Assembly (NCBI RefSeq): GCF_019459225.1
Contig: NZ_JAIAZY010000031.1
Span: 1 to 55,745, forward strand
From: Bacillus sp. IITD106
GTDB taxonomy: Bacteria > Bacillota > Bacilli > Bacillales > Bacillaceae_C
Length of the DNA stretch: 55,745 nt
Reading direction: 5' to 3'
The notes below the pieces were generated by a model that did not search any database, was not told the DNA's origin, and saw nothing but the letters and a program-made list of their open reading frames with translations. The stretch's first letter is position 1, and each line of letters starts with the position of its first letter. Below, in pieces: positions 36,465 through 46,575 of this stretch. Both the position numbers and the translations under genes were made by a program.

Positions 36465-36559
36465 CTTCATGTTGCATTGAATCCAAAGGCATTAGACCTA
36501 AAGATTAATGATGTAATATTTTTTACTTGACCAATGTACTTCGACAAAAACCGTTATAG

Positions 36560-37855
36560 TTACTGGCTAAGAGCAAAAGAAAAAGTTGTGCTTTCATTTT
36601 CTACGCTTGTGACATATATAATGCCGCCCAACCTATCTATAATTGTTTTGGCAATGGGTAGCCCTAAACCAAAACCGCCGCTATCCTGAGTTCTGGAAGG
36701 ATCTGGTCGATAAAATCTATCAAAAATCTTGGGTAAGTCTTTTTTTGCTATTCCTTTTCCCGTGTTTTTTATTGAAAATAAGATTTGGTGTTTTGATTTT
36801 GTTAGTGATATATCAATGTGCCCATTTTCACTTGTGTATTTTATTGCGTTATCAAATAAAATCGAGATTACTTGTTTGATTCTCTCTGAATCGCTTTTAA
36901 CCGTAATGGCTGGTTCTATCGAACTGAAAAGAGTAATCCCTTTTTCATTTGCTGCAGCTTCCATCGACAATATTTCTTCGTTAATAATATCGCTAATATT
37001 AAATGGTATTTTGCATATTTCTAGATTGACCTCATCTATCTTTGCCAAAGTCAAAAGATCATTTATAAGTTTCTCCATTCTATCTGTTCCAATTTTAATA
37101 TAGTCAAGCCACCTTTTTTGGCTTTCAATAGTTTCTTCTTGGTTTACCAAAAGTGCGTCATAATTTGCATTGATAATGGAAAGTGGGGTTTTTAACTCAT
37201 GAGAGGCGTCGGCAACAAATTGTTTTTGCCTTTCCCAATTCTCAGATATTGGTTTAATCGCCTTGTTTGCGAAGTAAAGGCTGATCAAAAAAATAACAAT
37301 AAACATAATGAGCCCTACGATGAGAAAGGTAATAAGCAAGTCAGACAGCGTTTTACTTGATTCTGTAACATCTAAAAATGTAATCTGATTATGTTCTGAT
37401 TTTCCATTTTTTAGAACGTTGTCTTCGTTTGTCGATGTGATTTTATATTCCCATGTATCTCCATCGACTGTAATTGTGGATTTATCCTTTTTATTTCTTA
37501 AGGCAATTTCAGCAGCTCTATTATAGGTTTCCTCAGGTAGATCAATAATAGACTCGGTATTTACAATATTGCCAGCTGGGTCTACCTCAATCTTAAAAGA
37601 AGGAGAATAGCCCAAAGGAATTTCTTTATCCGTTGTTCTTTCTTCCGGTGCATTATTAGTCTGAGCTGATCCTGTCCCTTTTTCCAACTCTATGGTTGTT
37701 AAGTCCTTTTCGGATATGGAGTTCAGTTTAGTTTGATTTTTCAATTGAATGTTATTATAGGTAATTAAATAAATGATGGAAAAGGCGGCAATCATCACCA
37801 CCGAAGTTATTGTCATATTAAGAATGAGAAATTTGTTTCGTAACCCCTTAAACAT
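36560..37855 (-). CDS. sensor histidine kinase
   Basis: 431 aa. Two membrane helices, MTITSVVMIAAFSIIYLITY (about 14-33) and LLITFLIVGLIMFIVIFLIS (about 168-187), enclose an extracytoplasmic sensor domain. The H-box is FVADASHELKTPLSIINANY, followed by the N-box, and the ATPase motifs DLPKIFDRFYR and GFGLGLPIAK. It overlaps the response-regulator gene by 8 bp. The signal is unknown; the family resembles CiaH/YclK-like kinases. It would phosphorylate the partner encoded upstream. Confidence 0.92.
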   Translation of the reverse strand: MFKGLRNKFLILNMTITSVVMIAAFSIIYLITYNNIQLKNQTKLNSISEKDLTTIELEKGTGSAQTNNAPEERTTDKEIPLGYSPSFKIEVDPAGNIVNTESIIDLPEETYNRAAEIALRNKKDKSTITVDGDTWEYKITSTNEDNVLKNGKSEHNQITFLDVTESSKTLSDLLITFLIVGLIMFIVIFLISLYFANKAIKPISENWERQKQFVADASHELKTPLSIINANYDALLVNQEETIESQKRWLDYIKIGTDRMEKLINDLLTLAKIDEVNLEICKIPFNISDIINEEILSMEAAANEKGITLFSSIEPAITVKSDSERIKQVISILFDNAIKYTSENGHIDISLTKSKHQILFSIKNTGKGIAKKDLPKIFDRFYRPDPSRTQDSGGFGLGLPIAKTIIDRLGGIIYVTSVENESTTFSFALSQ

Positions 37856-38543
37856 CTAAACCTTCGTCCTTTTCTACTTTTAATACATATCCCGCTCGGC
37901 GAATTGAACGAATTGAAACGCTTGATTCTATATTTATTAGTTTTTTTCGCACAAGGGATACATGAGTTTCCACGTGGTTATCTGTTGCGTCAGAATCGTA
38001 ACCCCATAATTTTTCAATGATTATATCCTTTGAAACAATCATGTTCTTTCTCAAAATAAGTAGCTCCAATAGTTGAGCTTCTTTTAATGTCAGTTCACTT
38101 TCCTTGTTTCCACAGACGAGCAGAAGAGTGTGAGGATTCAAATTAATATCACCAAATTTAAGTATGCCATCATGATTCAGTTTAGGTTTCCTTCGTCCTA
38201 ACGCTCGTAAACGGGCTAATAGCTCTTCGGCGTTGAACGGCTTTGATAAATAATCGTCGGCCCCACTATCAAGACCGTAGACTTTATCTTCTATTTGTTC
38301 TCTTGCGGTGAGCAGGATAACGGGCGTTTCAATACCGCTTTCCCTCATACCTCTCAACACCCTTATACCATCCATTTTAGGGAGCATAATGTCAAGAATA
38401 ATGATGTCATAAATATTAGAAATAGCGCAATCCAATCCGTATTCTCCATCGTATGCCAAATCGACGGTGTAATAGTTCTTTTTCAAGATCTGGGCTAAGG
38501 CCTCGGCTATGTATTTTTCATCTTCGATTATTAAGATTCTCAA
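37848..38543 (-). CDS. OmpR/PhoB-family response regulator
   Basis: 231 aa. The receiver domain has the acidic pair in LIIEDEKYIA, phospho-acceptor Asp in IIILDIMLPKMDG (about 51) and Lys in DDYLSKPFNAEELL. The C-terminal winged helix ends VSLVRKKL...SIRSIRRAGYVL. The start is TTG 38543 with GGGAGGAAAA upstream. Overlaps the kinase start, forming a two-gene operon. Confidence 0.94.
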   Translation of the reverse strand: MRILIIEDEKYIAEALAQILKKNYYTVDLAYDGEYGLDCAISNIYDIIILDIMLPKMDGIRVLRGMRESGIETPVILLTAREQIEDKVYGLDSGADDYLSKPFNAEELLARLRALGRRKPKLNHDGILKFGDINLNPHTLLLVCGNKESELTLKEAQLLELLILRKNMIVSKDIIIEKLWGYDSDATDNHVETHVSLVRKKLINIESSVSIRSIRRAGYVLKVEKDEGLDV

Positions 38544-38619
38544 TGATTTTCCTCCCTAAACATTAGCATATATGGCAAAGAAGCCTTTAACCAGCCTCTT
38601 TGCCATAGACATATACATA

Positions 38620-38940
38620 TTACTTTTGCTCAACACTTACGCTTCCGTCTTCGTTAACTATCACAGTAAGAATATCCCCGGTCAATGGAATATCATCTGT
38701 AGAATGACTCATTTTACTGTTTTCATTCTTTTCTTGAATTCCTTTACCATCAGCAGATTGGCTGGTATCCTTGCTAGCTACAATCTCACTCTCTTTTTTA
38801 ACCGAATATTCTGACTTATCACCATCACTTGTTGCAAATGCTGCGCCTGTACTAATAGTAAGGGCAAGCGCACCGCCAATGATAGCGACGACGGCTTTCT
38901 TTTTTCTTGTGCTCATGATTCTTTCCATTTTGTTTTCCAA
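38620..38940 (-). CDS. small exported protein upstream of the two-component operon
   Basis: About 106 aa. Basic N-terminus then hydrophobic AVVAIIGGALALTISTGAAFA, a signal peptide with a likely A-x-A cleavage site, followed by a hydrophilic acidic tail ending TGDILTVIVNEDGSVSVEQK. TTG 38940 is chosen because GGAGGT lies 8 bp upstream; ATG 38928 and 38916 are alternatives. It is read in the same direction as, and 76 bp before, the response regulator, so it may be its target or a signal component. Family not recognised. Confidence 0.65.
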   Translation of the reverse strand: MENKMERIMSTRKKKAVVAIIGGALALTISTGAAFATSDGDKSEYSVKKESEIVASKDTSQSADGKGIQEKNENSKMSHSTDDIPLTGDILTVIVNEDGSVSVEQK

Positions 38941-39451
38941 AGTGATTACCTCCAATAATTGTAATTGTTAGGTCCTAACGATTACAATAATAAACTCAAA
39001 ACCTTTAGTGAACCTTTAATGAGAATATTTATTTATACCCTTTTAGGTGTCGGAATACCCCCATAGATAATAAATTTATATGGAGATTATGAATGGGGAT
39101 ATTGGCATTTTGGAGTATTCTATTTAGTAGGTTATTTTGAATTGGGAGTTGTTCAATAGGAATATTTCTACCTTACTTGATTCCAATATTGAAGAAAGTG
39201 TTGCCTCCTAATTACGACTTTTTTTGGAAGATTTAATAATTCTATATGAGAAAAATTAAGCCCTAAGATTATAATGAGTGGCTTTCAATAGATTAATATT
39301 GTTTACAATAAATAAAAAAACGTTCGGATTTAGTCCGAAAAATTAGGTAAAAAGTATTGTTTTTGGGTTAATCTTCGTAAATGAGGTTGACCGACTTATA
39401 TGGATGCGGTAATTTTAAAATGGATGCATAGTAATCTAAGGGAGGATAACC
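38941..39451. other. intergenic region without recognised genes
   Basis: 511 bp, AT-rich, between divergent genes. It has a short hairpin TTCGGA/TCCGAA around 39335. No convincing promoter pair or small gene was found. Confidence 0.5.
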
Positions 39452-41671
39452 ATGAAGAACCTTTTTAGGAAAAGACTACTATCTTTGTTAACTGTCTTTA
39501 GTTTAGTAGTTCCAGGTACTCTAGTAAATTTTGCTCCTGTGGTTAGTGCAGCAGAATTAACAACCAATGATTTTACATATTTATCCAATAAAAACTTTGA
39601 ATTAACCGTCATGCATACGAATGATACTCATGCTGCGTTAGACAATATGCCTAAGACCGTAACTGCAGTAAAAGATGTAAGAGCAGAAAAACCAGATTCA
39701 CTTCTTCTGCATGCAGGAGATGTATTCACAGGAACATTGTATTTCAATGAATTCCTTGGTCAAGCAGACCTAGCGTTTATGAATTTAATGGGCTTTGATG
39801 CCATGACATTTGGTAACCATGAATTTGACTTAGGTTCCTCTTCTGAAGGTCACCAAGCTTTAGTTGACTTTATAAACGGAGCAGAGTTCCCATTTGTCAG
39901 TGCAAACGTTGATTTTTCAAATGACGATAAATTTAATGGGCTATTTAATGACTTTATTACCGAAGAAATTGAAAATGGCCAGATTTACAATGGAATTATT
40001 AAAGAAGTCAATGGGGAAAAAGTCGGTATCTTCGGACTAACAACAGAAGAAACAGTTGATATTTCCAGTCCAGGTTCAATTGCATTTGAAAACTACCTCG
40101 AGGAAGCAGAGAAAGCTGTCAAAGCTTTCGAAGCAGAAGGTGTTAACAAGATAATTGCATTAACACATATTGGTTTTGACGATAATGCACTGGTTGACAA
40201 TGACTTAATCCTTGCCGAAGCTGTTGAAGGTATTGATATTATTGTCGGTGGACATAGCCATACTACATTATCTGAACCGGTAGTAGTTTCTAAAGATGCA
40301 ACACCTACAGTCATTGTTCAAACTGGTAATGCTAATAGTAATTTAGGTGTACTTGATGTTGTCTTTGATGAAAATGGTGTAATCATTGAACATGCTGGTA
40401 AATTAATACCTATTGGCAGTCAAGAAGATGACCAAGAAGCAGCTGGAATTTTAGCACCGTACAAAGCAAAAGTGGATGAAGTAGCGAAAGAAGAAATTGG
40501 TGTGTCAACTCCGTTAGAATTAGAAAACCCACGTACAAATGGAGATGACACAAAACCAAGTGTACGTAAAAACGAAACAATTCTAGGAAACTTAATTACA
40601 GATGGAATGCTTACAAAAGCAAGAGAATTCACTGGAAAAAATGTTGTTATGGCGTTGCAAAACGGTGGTGGTATCCGAGCAGCAATCGATGCTGGTCCGA
40701 TTACCGTTGGTGAAGTTATTACTGTTTTACCATTTGCTAATACATTGGCAACTATGGAAGTCACTGGATCCGAGTTAAAAGTAGCATTTGAAATCTCCTT
40801 AAGTAGATATCCAGGAGAAAATGGCGGTTTCCTACATGTTGCAGGTGGTAAAGTAGAATTCGACTCTACTAAACCAGCAGGAGAACGTGTAGTAGAAATT
40901 TATATTAAAGATGCTAACGACAACTTTGTACCAGTGGATGATAATACAACATATACCATTGCAACTAATGCCTTTACAGCTAAAGGTGGAGACGGATATG
41001 ATGTATTTGCAAAGGCCTATGAAGAAGGACGTGTAACAGACCTTGGACTTTCTGATTGGGAAAACTTCCGTGATCATTTAATAAGCTTAGGTAGTGAAGG
41101 GATTCCGACTGAAATTGAAGGCAGAATTGTAGATGTTCATTCAATACCAAATGAAGAACCGATAACTGTAGTTGTTAAACCTGAAAGAAAAGGTAATAAA
41201 TATCAAGTTGACGGGGATTTATTAGGTGAAGTAGAAAAAGAGGCTACTGTCATTGTTGAGATTTCTAAGCAAAAGAATACAATCATTTCCTTAAATGGAG
41301 GAGCGATTGCAAAACTAAAAGAAGCTGATGGAAATCTAGTAATATCTAATGGAGATTTCGATCTCCAAATACCTGCATCAAACCTACCAGATGGTGCAAC
41401 AGACATTAAAGTTAAGGAAATCAAAGTAAAAGACAAATCAGCCCTAGTTGTATATGACTTTACAATTAATTCTAAGGGTAAAAATTATAGCTTTAGCAAA
41501 GAAGTTACTTTGTCCTTTACTATTGATTCTAAACAGGTTAAAAACCCTGAAAATGTAAAAGTTCTCTACGAAGCTAAAAAAGCATGGGAACTAGTCGGTG
41601 GTAATTATAATGAAGGAAAAATTACTGTAACAACTGACCGCCTAGGTACATTTGGTGCATTCGAAAAATAA
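39452..41671 (+). CDS. secreted 5'-nucleotidase / UDP-sugar hydrolase-like protein
   Basis: 739 aa. Signal peptide to about residue 34 (LTVFSLVVPGTLVNFAPVVS then AAE). Metallophosphatase domain with HTNDTH (55-60), HAGDVFTG (about 90), FGNHEFD (about 120) and GGHSHT (about 268); then the 5'-nucleotidase C-terminal domain (NGGGIRAAIDAGPITVGEVI, about 403; AKGGDGYDVF, about 508). A further roughly 170 residues form beta-rich repeats ending in TDRLGTFGAFEK. It has no LPxTG, so it is secreted or loosely wall-bound. It would release nucleosides and phosphate from extracellular nucleotides. GGGAGG before ATG. The tail is longer than in the plain family. Confidence 0.92.
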   Translation: MKNLFRKRLLSLLTVFSLVVPGTLVNFAPVVSAAELTTNDFTYLSNKNFELTVMHTNDTHAALDNMPKTVTAVKDVRAEKPDSLLLHAGDVFTGTLYFNEFLGQADLAFMNLMGFDAMTFGNHEFDLGSSSEGHQALVDFINGAEFPFVSANVDFSNDDKFNGLFNDFITEEIENGQIYNGIIKEVNGEKVGIFGLTTEETVDISSPGSIAFENYLEEAEKAVKAFEAEGVNKIIALTHIGFDDNALVDNDLILAEAVEGIDIIVGGHSHTTLSEPVVVSKDATPTVIVQTGNANSNLGVLDVVFDENGVIIEHAGKLIPIGSQEDDQEAAGILAPYKAKVDEVAKEEIGVSTPLELENPRTNGDDTKPSVRKNETILGNLITDGMLTKAREFTGKNVVMALQNGGGIRAAIDAGPITVGEVITVLPFANTLATMEVTGSELKVAFEISLSRYPGENGGFLHVAGGKVEFDSTKPAGERVVEIYIKDANDNFVPVDDNTTYTIATNAFTAKGGDGYDVFAKAYEEGRVTDLGLSDWENFRDHLISLGSEGIPTEIEGRIVDVHSIPNEEPITVVVKPERKGNKYQVDGDLLGEVEKEATVIVEISKQKNTIISLNGGAIAKLKEADGNLVISNGDFDLQIPASNLPDGATDIKVKEIKVKDKSALVVYDFTINSKGKNYSFSKEVTLSFTIDSKQVKNPENVKVLYEAKKAWELVGGNYNEGKITVTTDRLGTFGAFEK

Positions 41672-41691
41672 AATAATAGAAAAAATTTCTC

Positions 41692-41723
41692 AAGGCCATA
41701 GAACTAGATTCTATGGCCTTATA
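41692..41723 (+). terminator. terminator of the 5'-nucleotidase gene
   Basis: AAGGCCATAGAA (41692-41703) is exactly complementary to TTCTATGGCCTT (41709-41720). Confidence 0.8.
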
Positions 41724-42127
41724 TTGTAGAAAAATTGACATAGTTTAGAATGCTCGCAATCTGTGTGGTCAGTTACGTTTTGATATGATTCACGAACCAT
41801 TAAAAGATACAGAGGTTATGAATGGCAAAATTGAATTATGGATAAGATGGAATGTCGATATTTATCCATGTGATGGAAAAGTATTATTGATATGAGGAGC
41901 TACCATCAGCTATTTAACGCATCAAATACCAGTGCCATAGGGAGATGTTAATTGCTTGAAAGCCAGCCGATTTTTTTGGCCAACCGTAGCAACGAAAGCA
42001 CAAAACACAACACTAAAGAATTCTTACTCATATCAATTGTATTTGAAATGACGGACACATATGATAGTTTAAGTCTTTCAAATTTCAATACTTAGTTCTG
42101 GATGGTTATGTAAAGGAGGATTGGATA
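41724..42127. other. intergenic region with a possible coding fragment
   Basis: 404 bp. A plus-strand open stretch of about 45 codons (around 41760-41895) ends NGKIELWIRWNVDIYPCDGK-VLLI and stop. It has no start signal and may be the tail of a lost gene. Nothing else recognised. Confidence 0.35.
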
Positions 42128-42562
42128 ATGCATACGACAGAAATAATAGAGTTAATGATTGTTGGGGTTGTAATTATATCAATCGTAATTATTGCAATCT
42201 TTTTAAAAGGTAGATGGCGAAAAACTGGTTGGTTATTAGCATTAGTTATATTTGTAGCTTATTGTATCTTTTTTGTTGCTCGTCCTTTTTGGATTGATGC
42301 ACAAATTGACAATAATGTGAAATTACTAAGACCATACTTAGAAGAGCATTATCCAGATGAAGAATGGACTATTTCCACAGTTCCTCACCGTAAGGACGGC
42401 TTTAAACATCTAAATCCATACTATATTGGTGTTGTTTTTGAAAACGAGCCAGAAGCTACGTATCATTATTGGGTTGAAAGTAAAGAAAATATATATCAAA
42501 TTAGTTTTTCAACAAACAATGGGTTAGAGGAATTAAAACATTTAGAAAAAAAGAATGAATAA
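42128..42562 (+). CDS. small membrane protein of unknown function
   Basis: 144 aa. Two helices, IIELMIVGVVIISIVIIAIF (about 5-24) and TGWLLALVIFVAYCIFFVA (about 33-51), then a soluble C-terminal domain (DNNVKLLRPYLEEHYPDEEW, TYHYWVESKENIYQISFS) that resembles DUF3139-type exported domains. AAAGGAGG before the ATG. Role unknown. Confidence 0.65.
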   Translation: MHTTEIIELMIVGVVIISIVIIAIFLKGRWRKTGWLLALVIFVAYCIFFVARPFWIDAQIDNNVKLLRPYLEEHYPDEEWTISTVPHRKDGFKHLNPYYIGVVFENEPEATYHYWVESKENIYQISFSTNNGLEELKHLEKKNE

Positions 42563-42793
42563 TTTCAGGTATTTTTATTCAATAAAAGATTGGGAAACTC
42601 CTATAAATCAAAGTACCTCCTTAAATTGACCTAAAATCAACATTAAAATTTAACAGCTTAGGGCAGAAGTCTCCTTCCTCAAAATCTAAGATTTAGGTGG
42701 AAGATGAATGCTTGCCCTTTATTTTTCTACCCTTGAAACATTTTCTCTATATGCTATACTAGGATATAGGAACGTGTGTTTGGAGGTGTAAGG

Positions 42794-43981
42794 ATGATAC
42801 GGTGTATGAAAACCTCTTTTCGTGCAAGCCCAGAGACGATCAATCGTTTGTTCGAGTGCAATCGCATTTCGGCTGAAATATGGAATCACTGCCTCTTACT
42901 CCCCAAAGACACTCATATGAAAACAGGCAAATGGATTACAAGAAGTGAGCTCCAGAAAGCAACGAAAAGGAAGTATCCCATCCATTCCCAGTCCGTGCAG
43001 GCGGTTTGCCATACATACGTGTTTGCCCGTGATGCGGCAAGAAAAGCAAGGAAAAGGGGGTATCCGACCAAATATCCGTATAAACAGAAGAAATATTTCA
43101 ACACAAAATGGGCAAATAACGGCTTCACGGTGCATGAGAATGGGAAAATCGAGTTAAAGATGGGAGATTTTGAAGGCAAAAGACAGAAGCTCTTAACGAT
43201 CTGGATCAAGGATTTGCCAAAAGGGACCATCAAAGAAATGGAATTGATCTTTGACCGGCAATTGATGATTTCCATTGCGTATGACGATGGAAAAGAAATC
43301 AAAGAGAATAATTCCACCAATCGTTCAGCTATTGACGTGGGAGAAATCCATACGATTGCGGCAGTGGCGGAGAATGGTGAGAACATTATCATTACCGGCA
43401 GGAAAATGCGTTCCATTCACCGTCTGCGCAACAAAAAACTTGCAGAACTTCAGCGGAAGATGAGTCGATGCAAGAAAGGATCGAAGCAATGGAGAAAGTA
43501 CCAACGCGCCAAAATGTACGTCCTGTCGAAAAGCGACAAACAATTAAAAGATGCAGTCCATAAGACGACGAAGCAGTTTGTGGAATGGTGTTTGACGAAT
43601 AAGGTAAAAGAAGTGGCTTTTGGCGATGTGGACGGTGTTCAACGAAACACATCCCGTCGAAAAAAGAAAAGGGTTCGAAACAGAAGAACCAATCAAAAAT
43701 TATCGAATTGGTCCTTCGGGAAAGTGTACAAGTATTTGGCTTACAAATTGGAAACAGAAGGTATTCAGATAGCAAAACAAGATGAACATAATACCACGCA
43801 ACAATGTCCTTGTTGCAAGAAGAAACGAAAAGTGACTTCTAGAATCTATACTTGTTCATGCGGATACAGCCAACATCGAGACATTCATGGAGCCGCGAAT
43901 TTCTTCGCCAAAACCTTTTACGGCGAAATCAGGGAGCTCGATTTTAGCCTGAACTATACAACGTATCTACGGATTGCCTAA
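42794..43981 (+). CDS. tnpB: TnpB (RNA-guided nuclease family) with altered RuvC-II site
   Basis: 395 aa. RuvC-I Asp181 lies in SAIDVGEIHTIA, RuvC-III Asp363 in HRDIHGAANFFAK, and the zinc ribbon is C338-x2-C341...C354-x-C356. In RuvC-II, where most TnpBs have I-E-D-L, this protein reads VAFGDVDGVQRNT: Gly277 replaces the catalytic Glu. Other TnpB lineages are known to relocate this residue, so activity cannot be decided by eye. ATG 42794 follows GGAGGTGTAAGG. TnpB acts with an omega RNA from the 3' end of its own element. G+C content and codon use are higher than in neighbouring genes, consistent with transfer. Confidence 0.88.
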   Translation: MIRCMKTSFRASPETINRLFECNRISAEIWNHCLLLPKDTHMKTGKWITRSELQKATKRKYPIHSQSVQAVCHTYVFARDAARKARKRGYPTKYPYKQKKYFNTKWANNGFTVHENGKIELKMGDFEGKRQKLLTIWIKDLPKGTIKEMELIFDRQLMISIAYDDGKEIKENNSTNRSAIDVGEIHTIAAVAENGENIIITGRKMRSIHRLRNKKLAELQRKMSRCKKGSKQWRKYQRAKMYVLSKSDKQLKDAVHKTTKQFVEWCLTNKVKEVAFGDVDGVQRNTSRRKKKRVRNRRTNQKLSNWSFGKVYKYLAYKLETEGIQIAKQDEHNTTQQCPCCKKKRKVTSRIYTCSCGYSQHRDIHGAANFFAKTFYGEIRELDFSLNYTTYLRIA

Positions 43982-43989
43982 GGCAGGAA

Positions 43990-44173
43990 GTAGTAGATGG
44001 TCTGTTCCGACCCAGTCAATGAAATGACTGTTGCCAAATCTAGTTGATAGGAAGAGTTCCTATGACTTGTCATAAAAGGAATGGGCCACCCTCATTCCTT
44101 GTTGGATTCTTTTATCGATTTGTTTGGAAACCCCCACTTCAAAAACAGAATGTTTTAAGTGGCGGGAGGTTCA
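43990..44173 (+). ncRNA. omega RNA / right end of the tnpB element
   Basis: The region after tnpB holds several hairpins (CAGTCAATGAAATGACTG, GGAAGAGTTCC, GGAATGggccaccctCATTCC) and ends with the CCCCCACTT...AAGTGGCGGG stem. Its layout fits TnpB omega RNA scaffolds, in which the guide is the host sequence just past the right end, here starting around AAGATAAGGCAAAAAA at 44174. Confidence 0.6.
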
Positions 44174-44194
44174 TAAGATAAGGCAAAAAACATA

Positions 44195-44401
44195 TTGCAA
44201 CGTATAAGGTTTTATGATGACAATTCAAATCCTATTGAAGTGGAACTATCCGAAGAAAGTGAAAGATATTATTTAAAAGATCTTTCTCTTGATATAGAAT
44301 ACTTCGGCAGAACCTATAATAGGGCAAACTATCAATATCGTATTGATGGAAAAAGCCCTTCCGAGGTGGTAGATGATTTAGAGGAACTACTTTTAGCGTA
44401 A
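44195..44401 (+). CDS. hypothetical protein, possibly 5'-truncated by the IS element
   Basis: 68 residues from a TTG at 44195: QRIRFYDDNSNPIEVELSEE then SERYYLKDLSLDIEYFGRTY and a C-terminal DDLEELLLA. There is no ribosome site before the TTG, and the frame stays open upstream into the IS right end, 20 bp away, so the true start may have been displaced by insertion. Family not recognised. Confidence 0.45.
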   Translation: MQRIRFYDDNSNPIEVELSEESERYYLKDLSLDIEYFGRTYNRANYQYRIDGKSPSEVVDDLEELLLA

Positions 44402-44451
44402 AAAGTTTGATTCTGACTGGCAAGACGGTGCTTAAGGCATAAGGGTAGCAG

Positions 44452-44540
44452 AAATGATCAATCTTTTAATAAAAATCAATCTTATGACTCCACTAAAAGA
44501 ATCCATTTTGATCAATCTTTTTTCAAAATGGATTCTTTTT
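44452..44540. repeat. array of ATCAATCTT repeats with a perfect hairpin
   Basis: Three copies: GATCAATCTTTTAAT (44456), AATCAATCTTATG (44475) and GATCAATCTTTTTTC (44510). The third is the loop side of a perfect 13-bp stem GAATCCATTTTGA (44499-44511) / TCAAAATGGATTC (44523-44535), then T5. The core TTTTGATCAATCTTTTTTCAAAA is shared with the end motif at 35594-35616 (given here in two parts: TTTTGATCAATC and TTTTTTCAAAA). It can act as a bidirectional terminator. The rest of 44541-44876 shows nothing recognisable. Confidence 0.6.
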
Positions 44541-44795
44541 ACTTATCGTAAAATGCTCGTTTGTTGGGTATTATTATATAAGTTTTTCCAGAACGATTGT
44601 CGACATGTATCAAACATCAATAGTAAATATTTCTTTGAAACTCCGTTTGCCTTCTATCTTTTCGTCGTTTGCATTTATACTAGCTTGTTAAGTACTAGTT
44701 TGACCTTGCTACATATTCATCCGATTTATAAATGGTAGTAAGAGAATTAGGCAATGATTTAAGACAAACTTGATAACGGTGGCATCATTGTTTGA

Positions 44796-45728
<933 letters not shown>

Positions 45729-45774
45729 AATATGCTGTCAGATAAGGTTATGAAAGAACTAATTCATCAAGAAT

Positions 45775-45806
45775 AAAGCCGATTACCTATTGAACATCGG
45801 CTTTTA
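45775..45806 (+). terminator. terminator of the aldo/keto reductase gene
   Basis: AAAGCCGAT (45775-45783) pairs with ATCGGCTTT (45796-45804). Confidence 0.8.
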
Positions 45807-45935
45807 ACTTTTATAAACAATATGATATTGTTTAATAATTCTCACATTTGTGAATAAATGATCTGATAAGAATTAACCTTCTTATTGGGAACATTAATTT
45901 TATGTAAGGATCGTTATTTTTTCTGCTAATATAAA

Positions 45936-45988
45936 ACCAAACAGAATTCTCCATCTTATAGGTGAGAGAATTCTATTTGGTCCTTTTT
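45936..45988. terminator. long hairpin with T run
   Basis: ACCAAACAGAATTCTC (45936-45951) pairs with GAGAATTCTATTTGGT (45966-45981) with one mismatch, followed by CCTTTTTG. No intact gene ends here; it may be a leftover of the decayed neighbour. 45989-46146 shows nothing else. Confidence 0.65.
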
Positions 45989-46146
45989 GTATAACTATTC
46001 AAATAAAAAATTATTAGATTACTTGGTAAATGACATCTGCGATATACACAACATCCCCATCACCTGGGTGGAACTCTTTTTCTTCTTGCCACTATTCCTG
46101 ATAACAGCAACAAGTAGGAGCTACCCTTCCTCCATTTGTTACCTTT

Positions 46147-46490
46147 TTACTTTAATTTCCCGCCAAATACAGGGAAGAAGCTATGCTCACCATAATCCTG
46201 GATCGGCTCCACATTCTTCAAAGTCTCCATATCCTCATCGCTGATTACAAAATCAAGGTCTGCATTGTTTCCCATGTGATCCGGATTTGCCGTCTTAGGA
46301 ATGACTACAAGACCAAGCTGTAAACAATAACGTAAGCAAAGCTGAGCAACAGATACTCCATATTTATCAGCTATTACTTTAATCTCTGCATTATCGAGAA
46401 CTGCACCGTGAGCAATTGGTGAATATGCCTCTACCAGAATGTCATTCTTCTGGTAGAATTCTCTTGATAAAAAATAATGCTTAAAGAAAA
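46147..46490 (-). pseudogene. C-terminal fragment of an aldo/keto reductase
   Basis: On the minus strand an open frame of about 113 codons reads LSREFYQKNDILVEAYSPIA, then ADKYGVSVAQLCLRYCLQLG, LVVIPKTANPDHM and GEHSFFPVFGGKLK before a stop at 46147. This is the C-terminal third of an AKR (cofactor-binding PKTANPDHM). The N-terminal two thirds, including the active site, are absent. Confidence 0.8.
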
Positions 46491-46575
46491 ACTAGAGTGA
46501 ATTTTATGATAAAATAAAAACATAGGAAAAAAGTCACATTGGATGATTACTTATAGCCACTAGGGGAGATGAAAG

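Larger units (their letters stand above)
42655..44173 (+). mobile_element. IS200/IS605-family element carrying tnpB only
   Basis: The left-end hairpin at 42660-42718 pairs AGGGCA/TTGCCCT and, inside, CTTCC with GGAAG. The right-end hairpin at 44131-44169 pairs CCCCCACTT and AAAA with TTTTAAGTGGCGGG, ending GGAGGTTCAT. Between them lies one tnpB gene; no tnpA is present (IS1341-type). Such elements do not make inverted terminal repeats or target duplications, and none are seen. Boundaries are estimates. Confidence 0.75.

Noticed and set aside
45987-46244. 85-codon plus-strand frame
   Set aside because: It is antisense to the AKR fragment and has no coding features.
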